Counted from the stretch's first letter, positions 1 through 13,764 are shown. The stretch is 64,000 nucleotides of DNA from Perca fluviatilis (GCF_010015445.1 NC_053115.1:11703524-11767523); one strand, 5' to 3'. Translations and numbers: made by a program. Notes: a model not told the origin generated them from the sequence alone.

Positions 1-2436
1 CTCTCAGGGGTAAAATTCCTGGAAAAACAAAGGGCTTCAATTCAGCTGCAAAGACAGAATGAACCAGCCATCGCATAAAACCTGCCCACATTTTAAAAAG
101 GGAACACGCAGACACACAAACCGACTGATGCAGGCACCGTCAGATTAGTGGTTTACTCTTAATCTCTCGCCTGTGTTTGTGCGACTGGGTCTTTCTTTTC
201 ATGGCAAATCCTGTGCATGTGTGCGTGTGTGTGTGTGTGTGTAGGTGGGAGAGGTAGGCAATATGTAGGTCAAGGCCGCAATGGGCCCGATACAAGTCAC
301 TAAGTAATGCATTTGTGCAGTTAGTTCAACGTTTCAATACTGGCTCACCAAAGCAATATCACACTGAGCCGGTACTATTGTCTGTAGCATAAAGCTAATG
401 CTGTTTCTGTTTGACATGGCTTTAGGAAAACGACCGTGTTGACCGATCAAAGCCAGTGATGACATGCAACAGCAGGTTGTTAATGTAGCATGAAGTTATC
501 CTCGATGCACAAGTACATAATATCCCCACGTTTCCAGAACAGCATTAAATCTTATATTTTAGAATGAAATTAACAAATATTTACTACCTTAAAATATTGC
601 ACACTTAAGAAGAACACCTAGATTTTAGCTACATTCACATGTTATTATACCTGTTCTTCTTCATTTCTTCCATTCATAGCCTTGCTCAATGCAACACACT
701 AGCTAAGGCTTTACTTGGTCTGGCATGACCAGTAGCTTATGGTGGAGAATGCTAGCTAATGTAGCATCCACATGTAATTAGCCTACTGTTACAAGGTGCA
801 GTTTAATGTCAACAAACCTCAAGATAGCAATGGAGTGGTCTGTGTGTCTCAGTGACACACTGGGTACAATCTTGTAAGACAGCCAAGGCTTGGTTAAATA
901 AACAAAGCTCTGTGAAATTGAGATGTGAGAGAACCTCACCCAGAAAAGAGACAGAGGCGTGGGAGAGACTCCCCCTCTTTACCTGCACTGTGATGGTTGG
1001 GTTCTGTTGGTCAAGGGGAACAGTCTGAGCATATTCAACAACTAAAATACAAAGTCACTAAACTAAACTAAACTAAACTGCACAGGTCAGGTCAGGTTAA
1101 GTACAATCATAAGACATAATGCAGATACTGTATGTGAAATGGGACACCCTGGTAAGCTATTTAAAGCTCGTGTAAAGGGGCCCAGACACTAGCAAATAAT
1201 ACAAAGATATTTTAGGAAACTACCCTGTGGAGTGTGAATGGTGCCGGGCACTCCTATTGCTATTTACAAACCCAGCAAGCATCTACATGCCCCCCCTCCT
1301 CCCCCCTCCATAACTTGAATCAACACTGAGCAATGCCAGTTACTCACAACAAAAGGTCAACCACAAACAACCTTGTGGTTTTCAACAGTCATGCATACCA
1401 CCAATCAAGTTGTGGTTTGAGCTTTCTAAGATGGTTGTACAGGTGATGCCATGAAACCACAGGTGAGGACAGGTTCAGTCAGTGGACTGACAGTGAAGTA
1501 GGACCCAAAATGGTAAACGGAGGATATCATTGAAGATTATCAACTGGCCAAAACATAGTCTTTATACTATATTTAAGACATATTGTGGTTGGTGACTGAC
1601 AAACTGATCAACTGATACTTCTTAACGGGCATATGTTGTAATCTCATGACGATATTTTTTTTATAAAACTTTAAAGTGCACTGAAATGATAAAATATGTC
1701 CTGTATAAGGGGTGTACATTATATAAATTACACCCATCCATTAATAGACCGTTTCGAGCTCTTTCTGTTACAACATAACCGGCTCATTCCTCCATAGTGC
1801 TGTTTAGATTCTCCCTGCTGAGTTCACTATAATGGAATGCAGCCCACTCTGCTCCAAACAGCCTATTACCAAACACTGCTGTCCTCAAATGCAACTCCCT
1901 CCTTCCTACTTTCTCTTCCTCACACCCTCTATTTATGAGCTTGACTGATCCTTGACACCCAGAGTGCTGGGGTTGGCTTGTGCTCCACTGCTTTGTAAAA
2001 ACTCGCCAGAGTGTTGACTGTTGTAAAATCCGGCATGCCATCATAAATGCTCTCTCTAAGGTCTGAGGACAATGCTGTTGATGGTGGTAGTGTGTGGAAG
2101 AGGAGTCGCTTTAAGGAGAAAGGTATTAAAAAGAATCACTGTCTCCTTTTGTTTTAATGGCGCCATAAAGCTAGCCTCCCTTCCTTGAACCTAATGTTTC
2201 CAGATTAAGTTTATGTGGACTGCCAACATTGTCAGTACTAGTTGAATGGTCAGCTCTCCCTGGGATTGCACAAGTATTTGTTGAAAATGATGAATTCGCT
2301 GTAAACCAACAGCAAGAGCAGCAGCTAATGAGAAACTATTTCAAACTGACGATGTCAACTCCAAATTGACATTATTCTAAGGCAAGAAAAAACTAAAAGA
2401 AAGTCCAAAGTACAGTCTGCTCTTGGCCATGTCATA
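1..2436. other. Gene-free stretch, nothing recognised
   Basis: I see no supported exon, RNA gene or bounded mobile element here. The stretch holds a short (GT)n run near 226-241, a pentamer array at 1058-1079, and a C-rich patch near 1290-1316. The one reading frame above 80 codons (minus strand, 1784-2044) has no recognisable domain. Base composition is moderately AT-rich, as expected of intergenic or intronic fish DNA. Confidence 0.6.
1058..1079. repeat. Short CTAAA pentamer tandem array
   Basis: The pentamer ctaaa is repeated about four and a half times without interruption. It is too short for a minisatellite and is best read as a simple-sequence repeat. Confidence 0.75.
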
Positions 2437-2444
2437 TCTGGGGC

Positions 2445-4199
2445 TAGAGCTGGGCAATATATCCAGTGCTTCCTCTATGTTGATTGGCAAGTGGCGGTAC
2501 GCCACGGTTAGATTTCTCCCGCCACGGTATCAGAAATATATATACAAAAAGCCGTCTATCAGCAGTGATTGTAAAGAGCACGTCGACGGAGAATAAGCGC
2601 GACACGCGGCTTAACGCGAGTGGGACAGCGTGCCACTTCGGAGAAAAGGGAGAAAGAAAAAGAGACAGGCTGTCCGGAGGACCTGGTTGAGATGGCATGT
2701 GTGCATTCTTTACAACTGTAAGTGTATAACTTATGTTATCAATTCATTTAAGCCTGTATTAGTCTATAGTTCTTGCACATTTTGCTAGCTAAATTGCACG
2801 TGGCTGTTGATTCTTGATATCATATCATGGCATAGTAGGCTAAACCGTGATTATTTCATTCATTCATGCCCTTTTTTTCCTCCATAAACTCCGCTCTCAG
2901 CTCCTCTGCCAGTTGCTGCATGAACTTCCTCTGGACAATTTACAGCTGGTACACTCCTTGGAGAGGATGTGTGCAATGATTCCAGCCAGTTGTAGCATGT
3001 ATACAGTTATATGAACACGACAGCTACCGTCTACGTGTACTGCGCCTTTCACAGAGCGATCGCCCGGTGCTTTTCTTCTGATTCAGAACCATCCACGCCG
3101 TAGCTCCTACGATAGATCCTACGTTACCGACTCTGGCTTTGCCTTCGGCCCATCGGTGATGCATTGCCCACACTTGTTACTCGAGACCGCTAGTTATGTT
3201 TCTCTGACAGAGATTTTTATTACTAAACAACCAAGATGCATCTTCAACCACGCAAAAAACAAAAACCGCGAAAATCCGAGCAGTCAATATGACAATATGG
3301 CCAAAATAGGTAAAAGTGATTGTATTTTCTTTGCCTTTTGTGTAATGTACAGTGTATAAAAACTATTTTAAATGAAAATACAGACTATTTTAGGAAAAGT
3401 CCGGTACCAGCAGGATTGTATTTTTTTATTTAGAAAAGTTATTACACATATAAATTTTAAAACGGTCAAAATGACCGTCCTGGCCGTTCTAGTGTAACCC
3501 TTTTTCCAAAAGCCAAGAAAGATCAAATGCACACTGCAAGGTTGCCAACTTTGCCACTGAGGCAAATATGCAATTAGTTTCATTATGAATGGTTTCATAC
3601 TATAGCCTACTTTGGGTTTTCGTTTCCCTATGAAGAATTTCTTGTAAAATTCATTTTGTAGACCTACAGTTCCTCAAAAATACAGTTCAATCAAAACGAA
3701 ATGAAAATATGCCTCATTGTGTGTGAATAGAGGTGAATAAATATATTTGTTTGTGTTGCAGCGAAGTGTCAGTTCTGTTTAATACGTAAAACATTTGCCG
3801 GCGGGGAGCAGGGGGGTCCGATAGATCTGCCCCCACCGCTAAAACAAATCCTAGAGGAAACACTGATATCAATATTATATCGATATCGTGATATGAGACT
3901 AGATATCGTCTTAGATTTTGGATATCGTAATATGCCATAAGTGTTGTCTTTTCCTGGTTTTAAAGGCTGCATTACAGTAAGGTTATGTCATTTTCTGAAC
4001 TTACCAGACTGTTGTAACTGTTCTATTATTTGCCTTTACCCCCTTAGTCATTATATCCACATTACAGATGATTATTGATCAAAAATCTCATTGTGTGAAT
4101 ATTTTGTGCACTACACTACAATATCGTTGCGTTATCGATATTGAGGTATTTGGTCAAAAATATCGTGATAATTGATTTTCTCCATATCGCCCAGCCCTA
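2445..4199. mobile_element. Outer hAT-type MITE with 8-bp target duplication, interrupted by a nested insertion
   Basis: The left end reads tagagctgggcaatat and the right end is the complement of tagggctgggcgatat, giving 14 of 16 matching terminal bases. The element is bracketed by the exact 8-bp direct repeat tctggggc at 2437-2444 and 4200-4207. An 8-bp target duplication is characteristic of the hAT superfamily. The interior right of 3866 is full of gatatcg-type motifs, a pattern common in fish MITEs of this kind. Only about 19 bp (left) and 334 bp (right) belong to this element; the remainder is the nested insertion. No transposase is encoded. The superfamily assignment rests on termini and duplication length. 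Confidence 0.85.
2464..3865. mobile_element. Nested non-autonomous DNA transposon inside the outer MITE
   Basis: The left end starts cagtgcttcctcta and the right end is the complement of cagtgtttcctcta, 13 of 14 bases alike. CAGTG-type termini are typical of hAT elements. It lies about 19 bp inside the left end of the outer MITE and splits it. The host sequence on both sides shares atatc directly abutting each terminus; a clean 8-bp duplication is not visible, perhaps because the host is itself repetitive in atatc. At 1402 bp it holds only short frames (68 and 67 codons) with no recognisable domain, so it looks like a deletion derivative. The order of events is clear: outer element first, this one second. 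Confidence 0.7.
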
Positions 4200-4207
4200 T
4201 CTGGGGC

Positions 4208-5057
4208 ATCACTGGTTTTTGTGTTGATGGGAAGAAAGTGTCGAAATACACATCTATAGATACAGACCATCTAAACCAGAATCCTTTTTTATTTCCCTTT
4301 TGAGATTACATTATTAAGAGACCAACATTGGACCTTAGCACTTCAAAGAATTGACACAAATCCAAATCTTAATCTAAAATCTAGCTCATGTCTTCTCAGC
4401 TGTGAATTCTTTTCGTGCTCCATCACACTTGATATGGTCTCCACTTATTAAGTTTATTGAAACAGACAGACAACTGACCATCTGCTTTATGTTTTCCCTG
4501 CAGTCTGAATCATTACGTCATCTAGGCTAGTACCACTTTACGCAAATAAATGTCCTGCTTTGTTGTAATGACAGCACGCAAGCAAAAGCACTTAAATACA
4601 CACTGGCAAACTCACACAAACAACACACAGTGTATCTGGGCTGTTTCACTATTGACTCGGACAGCATATTTATCCATCTTAGTCTATTAAGGCCCATACT
4701 GTTTCCGGATGTGTGCTATTGAGGAGTATTAGTAACCATATCATTGGCTATGACTGCATGGCTTTATCCTATGCTCTAAATGCTTTAAGACAGGCGTGTG
4801 GCTTGTGTCACACGGTGTTTAGCAGATGTATGTCCACAGATGGGTCACAATACATTAGGCTTAGGCTAATGCAGATGTCTCTGCTTGGGGCAATTCTTTA
4901 ACAGGAAAACAGTCGTAAAACAATGTGAAAACTCATGTAAATGGTCCATGAGTCCAATAATAATAAGGCTATCTATCTATCATGTAAGATGTTGTGGATG
5001 CTAAAGGTCAACAGACGGAAGGTCTCCAACATTTTACGCATGCAGGTCATAGTTTAT
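4208..5057. other. Gene-free stretch, nothing recognised
   Basis: Sequence between two hAT-type elements. I see no exon, RNA gene or repeat other than a short ctat run near 4971-4981. The 62-codon frame at 4713-4901 has no recognisable features. Confidence 0.6.
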
Positions 5058-5065
5058 TTGGAAAT

Positions 5066-5589
5066 TAGAGATGCACCATTTACAACTTTCTAGGCTGATT
5101 CCGATTTTCATTGAGTTAGGCCAGCCGATACCGATTTTAGCCGATTCCGATTTCATTTTTTCTAACCACTTTACAGCACACACAAATATGTATTTTCTAT
5201 CTTTTCTCAGAATAGAACATTTTGCACAGAACATAGAACATTTTTGGAACAGATCACTATAAAATAGAACTATATAAATTACTCCAGGTGTTGGAAATTC
5301 ACACACATCTAAAGTGCAATGTTAGAACCATTTCCTTCTTTTCACATCCACTATCCAACAAAAAAAAAAATTTGATTTTGGTTTTTGGTGTCGTCCCTCC
5401 ACGCCCTACTTTTTCCTTGCAGGTGTTGCATATTGCAAACGTGTTATCTTCTGCACACACGCTGAAGAATTTCCAAACAGCTGACATGTTGCAGGTTAAT
5501 TCACGAGGTTCCCTACATTCCCGGTCATGGCCGAGCACGTGAAAACCGGCCAATTCTGGTCACCCGCCAGTCTATCGTTGCATCGCTTA
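5066..5589. mobile_element. hAT-type MITE, 524 bp
   Basis: The left terminus tagagatgcacc is answered at the right end by a diverged complement (tgcatcgctta). The interior starts with repeated ccgatt motifs, a signature of a widespread fish hAT-like MITE. Flanks carry ttggaaat at 5058-5065 and ctggaaat at 5590-5597, a 7-of-8 match consistent with a slightly decayed 8-bp target duplication. No coding capacity is visible. Confidence 0.8.
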
Positions 5590-5974
5590 CTGGAAATAAT
5601 TTCTCGTTCACTGTATATTTCAATCTGAAGAAATGAGGTACTGAACACTTTTGTTCTGCATAAAAAAAATCAAGAAAGACTGGCTCAACAATGAGCCAAT
5701 CTGCCACCCCAAAACACACTGACCCTGACCCAACGTGGTCCAACTCAGTACAACATTCAGGAAGATTCCCAACAGCATACACACTCAACAAAGACGTTGC
5801 CATGTCCAGGAATTCAGTGTGACAGGACCATTCATTTTGTTTAAACAGCACTGTTATATCTGAGTCATGTGAGGCCAACGCCAATTATCTTCAGTCGCGC
5901 CATTGTGGAGCTGAAACAAAGGAAGCTCGTCTATCCCAACTGTTTTAAGCTCAGGAGATATTCAAGCCAACAGA

Positions 5975-5976
<2 letters not shown>
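5590..5976. other. Gene-free stretch between MITE and microsatellite
   Basis: A 119-codon minus-strand frame runs from 5884 leftward and crosses the right end of the MITE. It resembles no family I recognise and part of it is transposon, so I treat it as chance. Nothing else is apparent. Confidence 0.55.

Positions 5977-6053
<77 letters not shown>
5977..6053. repeat. (GT)n microsatellite, 77 bp
   Basis: Uninterrupted GT dinucleotides. It generates artificial Cys-Val and His-Thr reading frames on both strands. Such a tract is likely length-polymorphic. Confidence 0.97.
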
Positions 6054-6057
<4 letters not shown>

Positions 6058-7596
6058 CACTCCCATGCATGGTGTTCAGTGATGAAAGAATAGGGGCTTG
6101 TGAGCTCAGACGATTTCCTGTCTTGTCCCAAATCATCGGCACATACTGTATTTCTGGTGAAGCACGACACACAGCGCTGCATGCATCACCGCTTCACTAT
6201 AGAGGCGGCTACAGAGACAGAGACAAAGGCTGGTGTGTAAATGTGGGTGTGTGACTAATACCTTATTCGCAAACAGGTAGCCTAGTTTTTAGTAGTAACT
6301 ACAACACATACAGTAACGCCACTTTTGAGATAACGCTTTCTCCTCTCTTTATCTACATAAGAGACTAAATGTACATTCAATGATGTCTACGGACTAAAAT
6401 CTTCTCAGGAAAGAGAAACAAAATCTAAATGAGATAGGAGGCTGGAGAAGAGAATGAAAAAAATATAACAGAGAAGAGGGAGACTGAGTGAGAAAGGTTG
6501 TAATTGAGGAGAAGAGAGAGAAAATAGTGCAAAGGTGAAAAGGCGCGGTGATGGAAATAAAGAGAAAAGAGAGAGATAGAGGGGTGAGATGAGAGGGGTT
6601 GACGATACCTTTTCAGGTGGAAGCAGGAGGAGTGGAGAGAGATAAGAGAAGAACAGTCTGTGCATGTTCAGCTAAAAGGGAAACTTTTTTTTCTCTCAGC
6701 TTAGTGGGCAACTGAGTGCCTGTCTGTCACGTAACTATACCCAACACCAGACTAAGTAGGCCCACTTCAAAACAATACTCTTCGTGGTGCCGCACTACAA
6801 CTAGGATTCCACATTTTTAGAGTTTTAATCGAGTGCTTTAATAGTCACGCATTTATCATGGAATTTAAATAAGAGTAGCTGGGAATCATTTTGTAATGGC
6901 TGAGACCTGTTTGGTATACTGTATTAGACAGAGAAACGGATGTCTCTCAGCTGATTTTAGCCTTGAATTCATCTTTTATTATTATTTCCACATAGACACA
7001 AAATTCAAGTCACCCAGTCGGGCTTCGGAGACATAACTCCTCTGTACCTCACCGACCATCACAGCCTGCAGCTTTTTTTTCTTTCTAACCTGTGTGCAGC
7101 ATATTCTTTAAAAACAAGTTTTGTCATTGTGAAAATGACACAATGAAAGTAATTTTTTGTCCTTATGCTAATCAAGTTAACATCAAATGAAAAAAAAACA
7201 ATTCTCTCTGTTTAAGAAGAATAAACATATCAAAATAAATGGGTATAATGAAACAGTATTAAATATAATGTGAGAGCTGCACTTTTAGAAAATGCTATTG
7301 CTCATAGCTACATGTTGTAGGTTGTATCTAGCAAAAGGAAAACAGATTGGGCTACAATCTACAAACCTTTCTACCAAGACGTAAAACAATTTTCTAAGCA
7401 AATATAATCATTCATTGTATGTGCTATTGTATCAAACTAGCATTTGTTATATGAGAACGTGTTAAGGTTTTGATGAAGGTAGAACCAACTGGAAGCCACA
7501 GTCTACCAACTTTTCTACCAAAATATCCCTCCCCAGGCCAAAACGTCTAAGTAGAATTCCTGTCTTCAGTCCAACACATCCATTTCCTGATCAGAG
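6054..7596. other. Gene-free stretch with a polypurine tract
   Basis: From about 6411 to 6660 the plus strand is strongly enriched in A and G, with agag and gaga runs and few pyrimidines. This gives a Ser/Leu/Phe/Pro-rich chance frame on the minus strand. The remainder is AT-rich with no exon or bounded element that I can identify. Confidence 0.6.
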
Positions 7597-7640
7597 CTTT
7601 TTGGGAGGCGCCTGGCTGTTCTTGGAGCCCTCCCAAAAAG
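7597..7640. repeat. Perfect 12-bp-arm inverted repeat
   Basis: The arm ctttttgggagg at 7597-7608 is exactly complementary to 7629-7640, with a 20-nt loop. It could fold as a small hairpin in DNA or RNA. No other sign of function is visible, and a chance or small regulatory origin cannot be separated. Confidence 0.7.
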
Positions 7641-8300
7641 GAAGGGCCGGGCCTACTTGTCGGTCCAGAAGGACGAGTAACATCAGCCATTGTGACTCAG
7701 ACACAGGGCAGACACGGGGAGGGAGCAGTGAGATTCAACACAAGACAAAAACACACAGAAACCTCGAGCACATGTTCATTAGGTCATATTACGGAGACTG
7801 TCTCTCAACTTGGCAGACAGCACAATTAATAAAGCTGCCGCTAGTGTACACGCGACCTGCGTGTGTGTGTGTGTTCTGTGGGTGTCCGACGGCCTTTGTG
7901 TCCGTCTAAGTTTACATTTGACGTTCCCTTGTCTAAATGTGGCAAGTGGCAGAGGGAGGGAAGAAACTGTGAATGAAGAAAGAAAAGAAAAAAAGGAGAA
8001 ATAGGCGGATGAAAGACAAAGCGAAAAGTGTGTCCAAAGAGCTTGTCAGAGTTGTTACAGCAACAGGGCCCAAGACGAGGTAGAGCTTCGGGGAGGAGGA
8101 GAGCATGGGGGGAGGATTACAATGGATACGTAGAGAAAGAAAAACACAGAGGGAGAAAAGAGAGAAATGTGAGCACAGAGGTAGAGAGATAAGGAGAGAC
8201 TGGTGGGAGCGGGGGAAGATGAGAGGAAGAGTGGTGAGTGAGAGGAATGCAAGAAAACAAAGAGGGGAGGAGAGAAGACAGGAGAGACGAGGGACTAAAT
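7641..8300. other. Gene-free stretch, polypurine tract at 7955-8290
   Basis: A short GT run at about 7859-7874 is followed by roughly 330 bp in which the plus strand is mostly A and G. The 157-codon minus-strand frame at 7933-8406 is the translation of this tract and is rich in Leu, Ser and Phe for that reason. I do not call it a gene. Confidence 0.6.
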
Positions 8301-9379
8301 ATATCAGCATCTTGTTCAACAAAGCAACTGGATATGAAAAGTCTTTGGCATAACTGTGGCTTATAGGACACCCGCCGCACTGGATGCTACAGGCCTGAAG
8401 CTGCACACATGCCCTTCTTGTTGTACGCTTGCCAACTTTTTGACATGAGAATTTAGAAGGAAGACAAACTTCTCTCTACAAAAGCCCCACACAGAGTGTC
8501 TCCTACAGAGCAGATGAATAAAACTGGCAATTTTAGTCTCAGGTCTGAATATTGCTGTGCATGGCAGACATAGCCTCTCTGGGGGGCACAATCATAGCAA
8601 GATAAGAAATACTCTGCTCCCTGTGGTTTTAAATGTGTTTAAATGTTATTTGCCCCAGTCTGATTAAGTCTGCCCTCTGTTTCTATTGCATTCCAGCCTG
8701 CTGAATAAGCGCCTCGCTCCATCCACCTCTGCACACCCTCCCTGTGCATTCTCAGTCGGCAACAAATATATCACACCGATACTGGCCAGGCAAATGACCT
8801 GCCATGTTCCATGGTCCTCCAGGGACCCACTGCCACTCATAACTCCCCAATCCCTCGCTTATTTCAGCCACTCACCGCCACTTTCAAAGTAGATTGAAAA
8901 TATGTCCGAGGCGTTATTTGAGAGCCATTATCGTACATTGTTTAGATATTTATGCAAGCTAGGTCTCTAGGCTTCAAAGTGAACTAGATGCAGTTGGTAA
9001 TGATGCAAGAAATGTTGGGATATACGCCATGCTTGGAAGTGTAGGTGCAAAACTGGATGGAGCACAGACATGGGGGCTTTTAGTTTTAGTTTGTTGTACA
9101 GCTGTATAGGACGGGCACGGTAGCAATATTGAAGTGTTGGATTTTTATTAAAAACAAAGTCAGCATGTTAATGTCATAACAAGAATGATAATGTATATCA
9201 ATATTAAACAACTGCAGTCCCGATAAACTGCAAAGTATAAGCAATATTTTTGCAGGCCTTCTAGATATTGCCAGCCTTGTTATCAATGTATTCTGTTCAG
9301 CACAGCAACTGAGATCAAGCTTTGCCCGTCTGCTGTCTGAACTGGCTTAATACAAGCAACCTTTTGTTCTCTATCAAAT
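8301..9379. other. Gene-free stretch, nothing recognised
   Basis: No exon, RNA gene or bounded repeat is visible. Base use is balanced and there is no microsatellite. Confidence 0.55.
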
Positions 9380-10960
9380 CACTTTGCACAGAGCAAAATC
9401 AGTTCTACAAAGCCCTGGAATTAAACCACAACCTAATATGTCTTTGGTACAAGTGGGCCTTGACCTATTATTTGACAAACGCTGTTTGATAATGGGATTC
9501 AGCACTAAGCCGGTCTCCATCGCCGCACTGCAATCCACTTTCCTCTGCAGGTCGGCTGACCCTTCCCTTGGGGTGCTGAAGGACGGCTTGTATGATCTCT
9601 TCTGGCTTGTTAAAACTCGTGAATTCACAAGGGGGAAAGGTTGAGGCTCGCACAACGACAAGGACCCGTCACCAGAGTCATTCTTGTGACCTCTACTGTA
9701 CCTACAATGAGAGTTGTCCTCAGAAGATCCCTGCTTCTTTCTTCCTTTTCTCTCTCTTTCGCTCTCTCTCTCTAGAGGAATACTCAAGTCTCGACCTGCG
9801 CGCCTCATTTGAATTTTAACGGCTGACTTAAACCCAATAGCGACACACACACACTAACAGTGGCTTTTCAGCTTAATCGTCCAAGAGAAAGCATATTTTT
9901 TGAAAGTAATGAATCGTGAATTTCCGTCGGGAAGGTGTCTTGCAATATGGCCTGACCTTTCCGAGGAGAGAAAGAAGTGAATCCATTTCTCCTGGCGTTG
10001 TTTGTATGAAGCGGGAGGCAGCAATTATTAGAGCCTAATGAATAACTGGGACAAAACAAAGCGCCGACACACTCACCATTTCTGTTCGCCCCCAAAAGGC
10101 TACATTAGCATCTTAAATGCAAATGAAACTCTTACTAGAAATGCAGTGAAGTCGCTCTTGGGGGAAGGAAAAAAAAATAACACATTATTCTTTCTCCCTA
10201 ACCTGTAGACTCAAATAGTATGCAGTGCAAACAAAAGCCAAATGTACCTGTCTTTATGGAGGTGGCCTTTAATTCCTGTAAAGATGAAAAAGAGGGGAAA
10301 AGGGCTGTGTTTTTTTTTAAGCAGATGCAGATGGTTTAAGTTTAGTTCAGCAGCCTTTATTTTGATCTCATTTTTCGGAAAGTCGCATGCGTCAGTCTGT
10401 CACTAAAGAAGGGATATTTTGCAGCTACATATGGGGCTTAACAAGCACACTAGAACATGAAGCTTCTTTGTAAGCTGATTCATTAGGAAAGGAAGAGGAG
10501 GGGCGGAAATAAGAGACTAAAAAAGATCGACAGATTATGTAGGGTGACCACAACCGCTTTGACCCCCACCAAAAACCTCTTAAAGCTGTTATCATGTCAA
10601 ATAGCAGAAATCCTGGAAAGCCTCAATTGCAGCGCAGCAATCTGAACATTTATTTTAAAAGCTCCCGGCTGAGAACACAACCAAATCTCTCACTTCACAA
10701 TGGATTTGAGTCATCCATCAGCCTACGGACTGCTGTGGTTGTGTGTGAATGGATGACGATGGGCGACGCTCGAGGTGCTTCGCCTAGCAAGCGTGACTCC
10801 GTGTGGCCTAGATCTGGCCTCGGGAGTGAAAGGGGCTGCGCAATGCTGCTAATGTGGGTCACTGTGTTGCTGGGTTGTGGCCTGCGTTCCTTCAGGAACC
10901 GATATGAATGTGTACGCATTGAAAGCGTGCATGTGGAGCTAGTTTAACATCATCCACTGT
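9380..10960. promoter_or_regulatory. Candidate conserved non-coding or enhancer-like stretch (speculative)
   Basis: This region is free of microsatellites and recognisable transposons, which stands out in this window. It has evenly mixed composition and several developmental-type motifs. An exact POU octamer (atgcaaat) lies at 10117-10124, a SOX-like aacaaag at 10055-10061, and TAAT-bearing homeodomain-like cores around 10024-10043. The 158-codon minus-strand frame (9374-9850) and the 117-codon plus-strand frame (10594-10947) have no recognisable domains. Motif presence alone is weak evidence, and conservation cannot be judged from one sequence. Confidence 0.25.
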
Positions 10961-11985
<1,025 letters not shown>

Positions 11986-12120
11986 GGGCTGGGGCTTTAC
12001 CACAGTGGCGCCGGGGCAGGGCAGGCGGCAGCAGCAGCTACTAATTAAGAGTGGTTGGCTGAACAGCTATAGTTAGGGCTGGAGCTGGAGGGCTGAGGAG
12101 AATAGGGCGACAGGTCTGAC

Positions 12121-12122
<2 letters not shown>

Positions 12123-12205
<83 letters not shown>
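12123..12205. repeat. (TG)n microsatellite, 83 bp
   Basis: Uninterrupted TG units on the same strand as, and therefore complementary to, the CA tract ending at 11982. The two could pair across the 140-bp spacer. Confidence 0.97.
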
Positions 12206-12208
<3 letters not shown>

Positions 12209-13672
12209 CAGCGGCCCCGAGGCTATAGGCTAGGGCCCCAGTTCAAGTCTTGCTGACTCAGATTCAACACTGCCTCTCTGGCAGCAATACTGCTGGTACA
12301 GCTAGCAGGCAGGAAGAGCAATTTGCTCTTTCCCCATCTTTTCTCTTTCCCTCATGTAGTGTTTTACTTTACGTTTTTGTTTCTTTCCATTTCACTTCCT
12401 CTTTTCCTGCTTTCCATTCCCTCGCTCCACTTTCTAGCCACCCTATCATTTTCTGTCTCTCCCTCTTTCCTCTCCACTTCCGCACACAGTCAATATGATT
12501 CAATAAGCATTATTGGCAGCAAATGCATTTGTGGAGCAGAGGTGGGGATTACAGTGGGATCAAAACAGGAAATACATTTGCTTTTAATGGTGAACGAATG
12601 ATGAACCCTTCCTTGACAGTGACACTCCAGATGAACCTTTTCCTGTCTTTCTTTCAATCTAACTCGGTTTTCGTTCCCACTTGTGGATACTAGATGTTCC
12701 TGTTCTCCTGCGGCAACTGTAGGGAATCAAACTTGTTGGGCAACTTTGGGCATTAACAGCTCCACTGGTTCAGTGCAAACACAAACAATAATAAATATGA
12801 CACTTGTCACCGCCTGACATATCCTCAATGCCACTTTTACAGTAGTGTTTTTAAGTATTAGTATGTGTTTGCCATCTCAAGCAAGAAATGGTGTAATAAT
12901 TTATCTTACAAAGTATATTTCCATTGTGATGTTAAATGGAAGTCATTGTGCACTTTAAGGCAGTTTACTATATTAAAATAACTTATGACCATATTAACAT
13001 ATATATATAAATAAAGGCCTTGTGACAGTATAAGAGGCTTGCCCTAGGCCTTAGTTATTTAGCGTGCCAGCTAATCCTATTGTTGTTGTCTCTGGAGCAT
13101 AAGTGGCGAGCTTGATGTTAAATCCTTGCTTTTGTCCCTTTGTGTCTCATTTGCTGCCATCGAACACCTAAAATAACAGTCCTTTGCATTTAAGTGTAGA
13201 CCAGTTTTGAAAGTCAAGTACTATTCTCATGCACACCATGAACACATACTGTGAATATCACGTTAAACGGGCCTTACATGGCAGAGCATTCCACTATGGC
13301 TACCTATTGACTTACTCACTGCCAACCCACTGCATTCTCAGTATTTCTGAACTGCCAAAAATGGAAAGGTGACATAGTTGACATTTGGATGCATCGAATC
13401 GTGGGAAGGTTATTGGTATGAAATCGGCAAGTTGCCATTCTCTTGCACCAGGTACTACACTGACTTTCTTTCTCAGGACTACGGTTTACTGTGGCGCTGG
13501 CAACATACACACAAACACATACAAATACACACTTGCTCCATTGTGTTTGCAGTCTAAACAAGAGTATTACGGGAGAGTGTGTCAGTTTATTGTTTGTATG
13601 TTCCCCTCTGTGCCCCCTGATGTTTACCTCTGCAAAACAATGGACTGGCCTGGGAAAACTTGAGCACAGGAG

Positions 13673-13675
<3 letters not shown>
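12206..13675. other. Gene-free stretch with a pyrimidine-rich patch
   Basis: Between about 12323 and 12485 the plus strand is rich in T and C, which explains the Phe/Leu/Ser-rich frames there. A short (AT)n run lies near 13000-13010. I find no gene. Confidence 0.6.

Positions 13676-13764
<89 letters not shown>

Noticed and set aside
2484..3359. Two frames of about 68 codons inside the nested element
   Set aside because: No BED finger, RNase-H-like or dimerisation motif of hAT transposases can be seen. They are most likely chance frames in a deletion derivative.
7933..8406. 157-codon minus-strand frame resembling a membrane protein
   Set aside because: Leu/Ser/Phe content is explained by the polypurine plus strand. 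No consistent helices or signal peptide, and three competing frames overlap.
9374..9850. 158-codon minus-strand frame with an Arg/Glu/Ser run
   Set aside because: The charged run arises from a ctctctct stretch near 9750-9772. No family resemblance, and a plus-strand frame of similar quality overlaps it.
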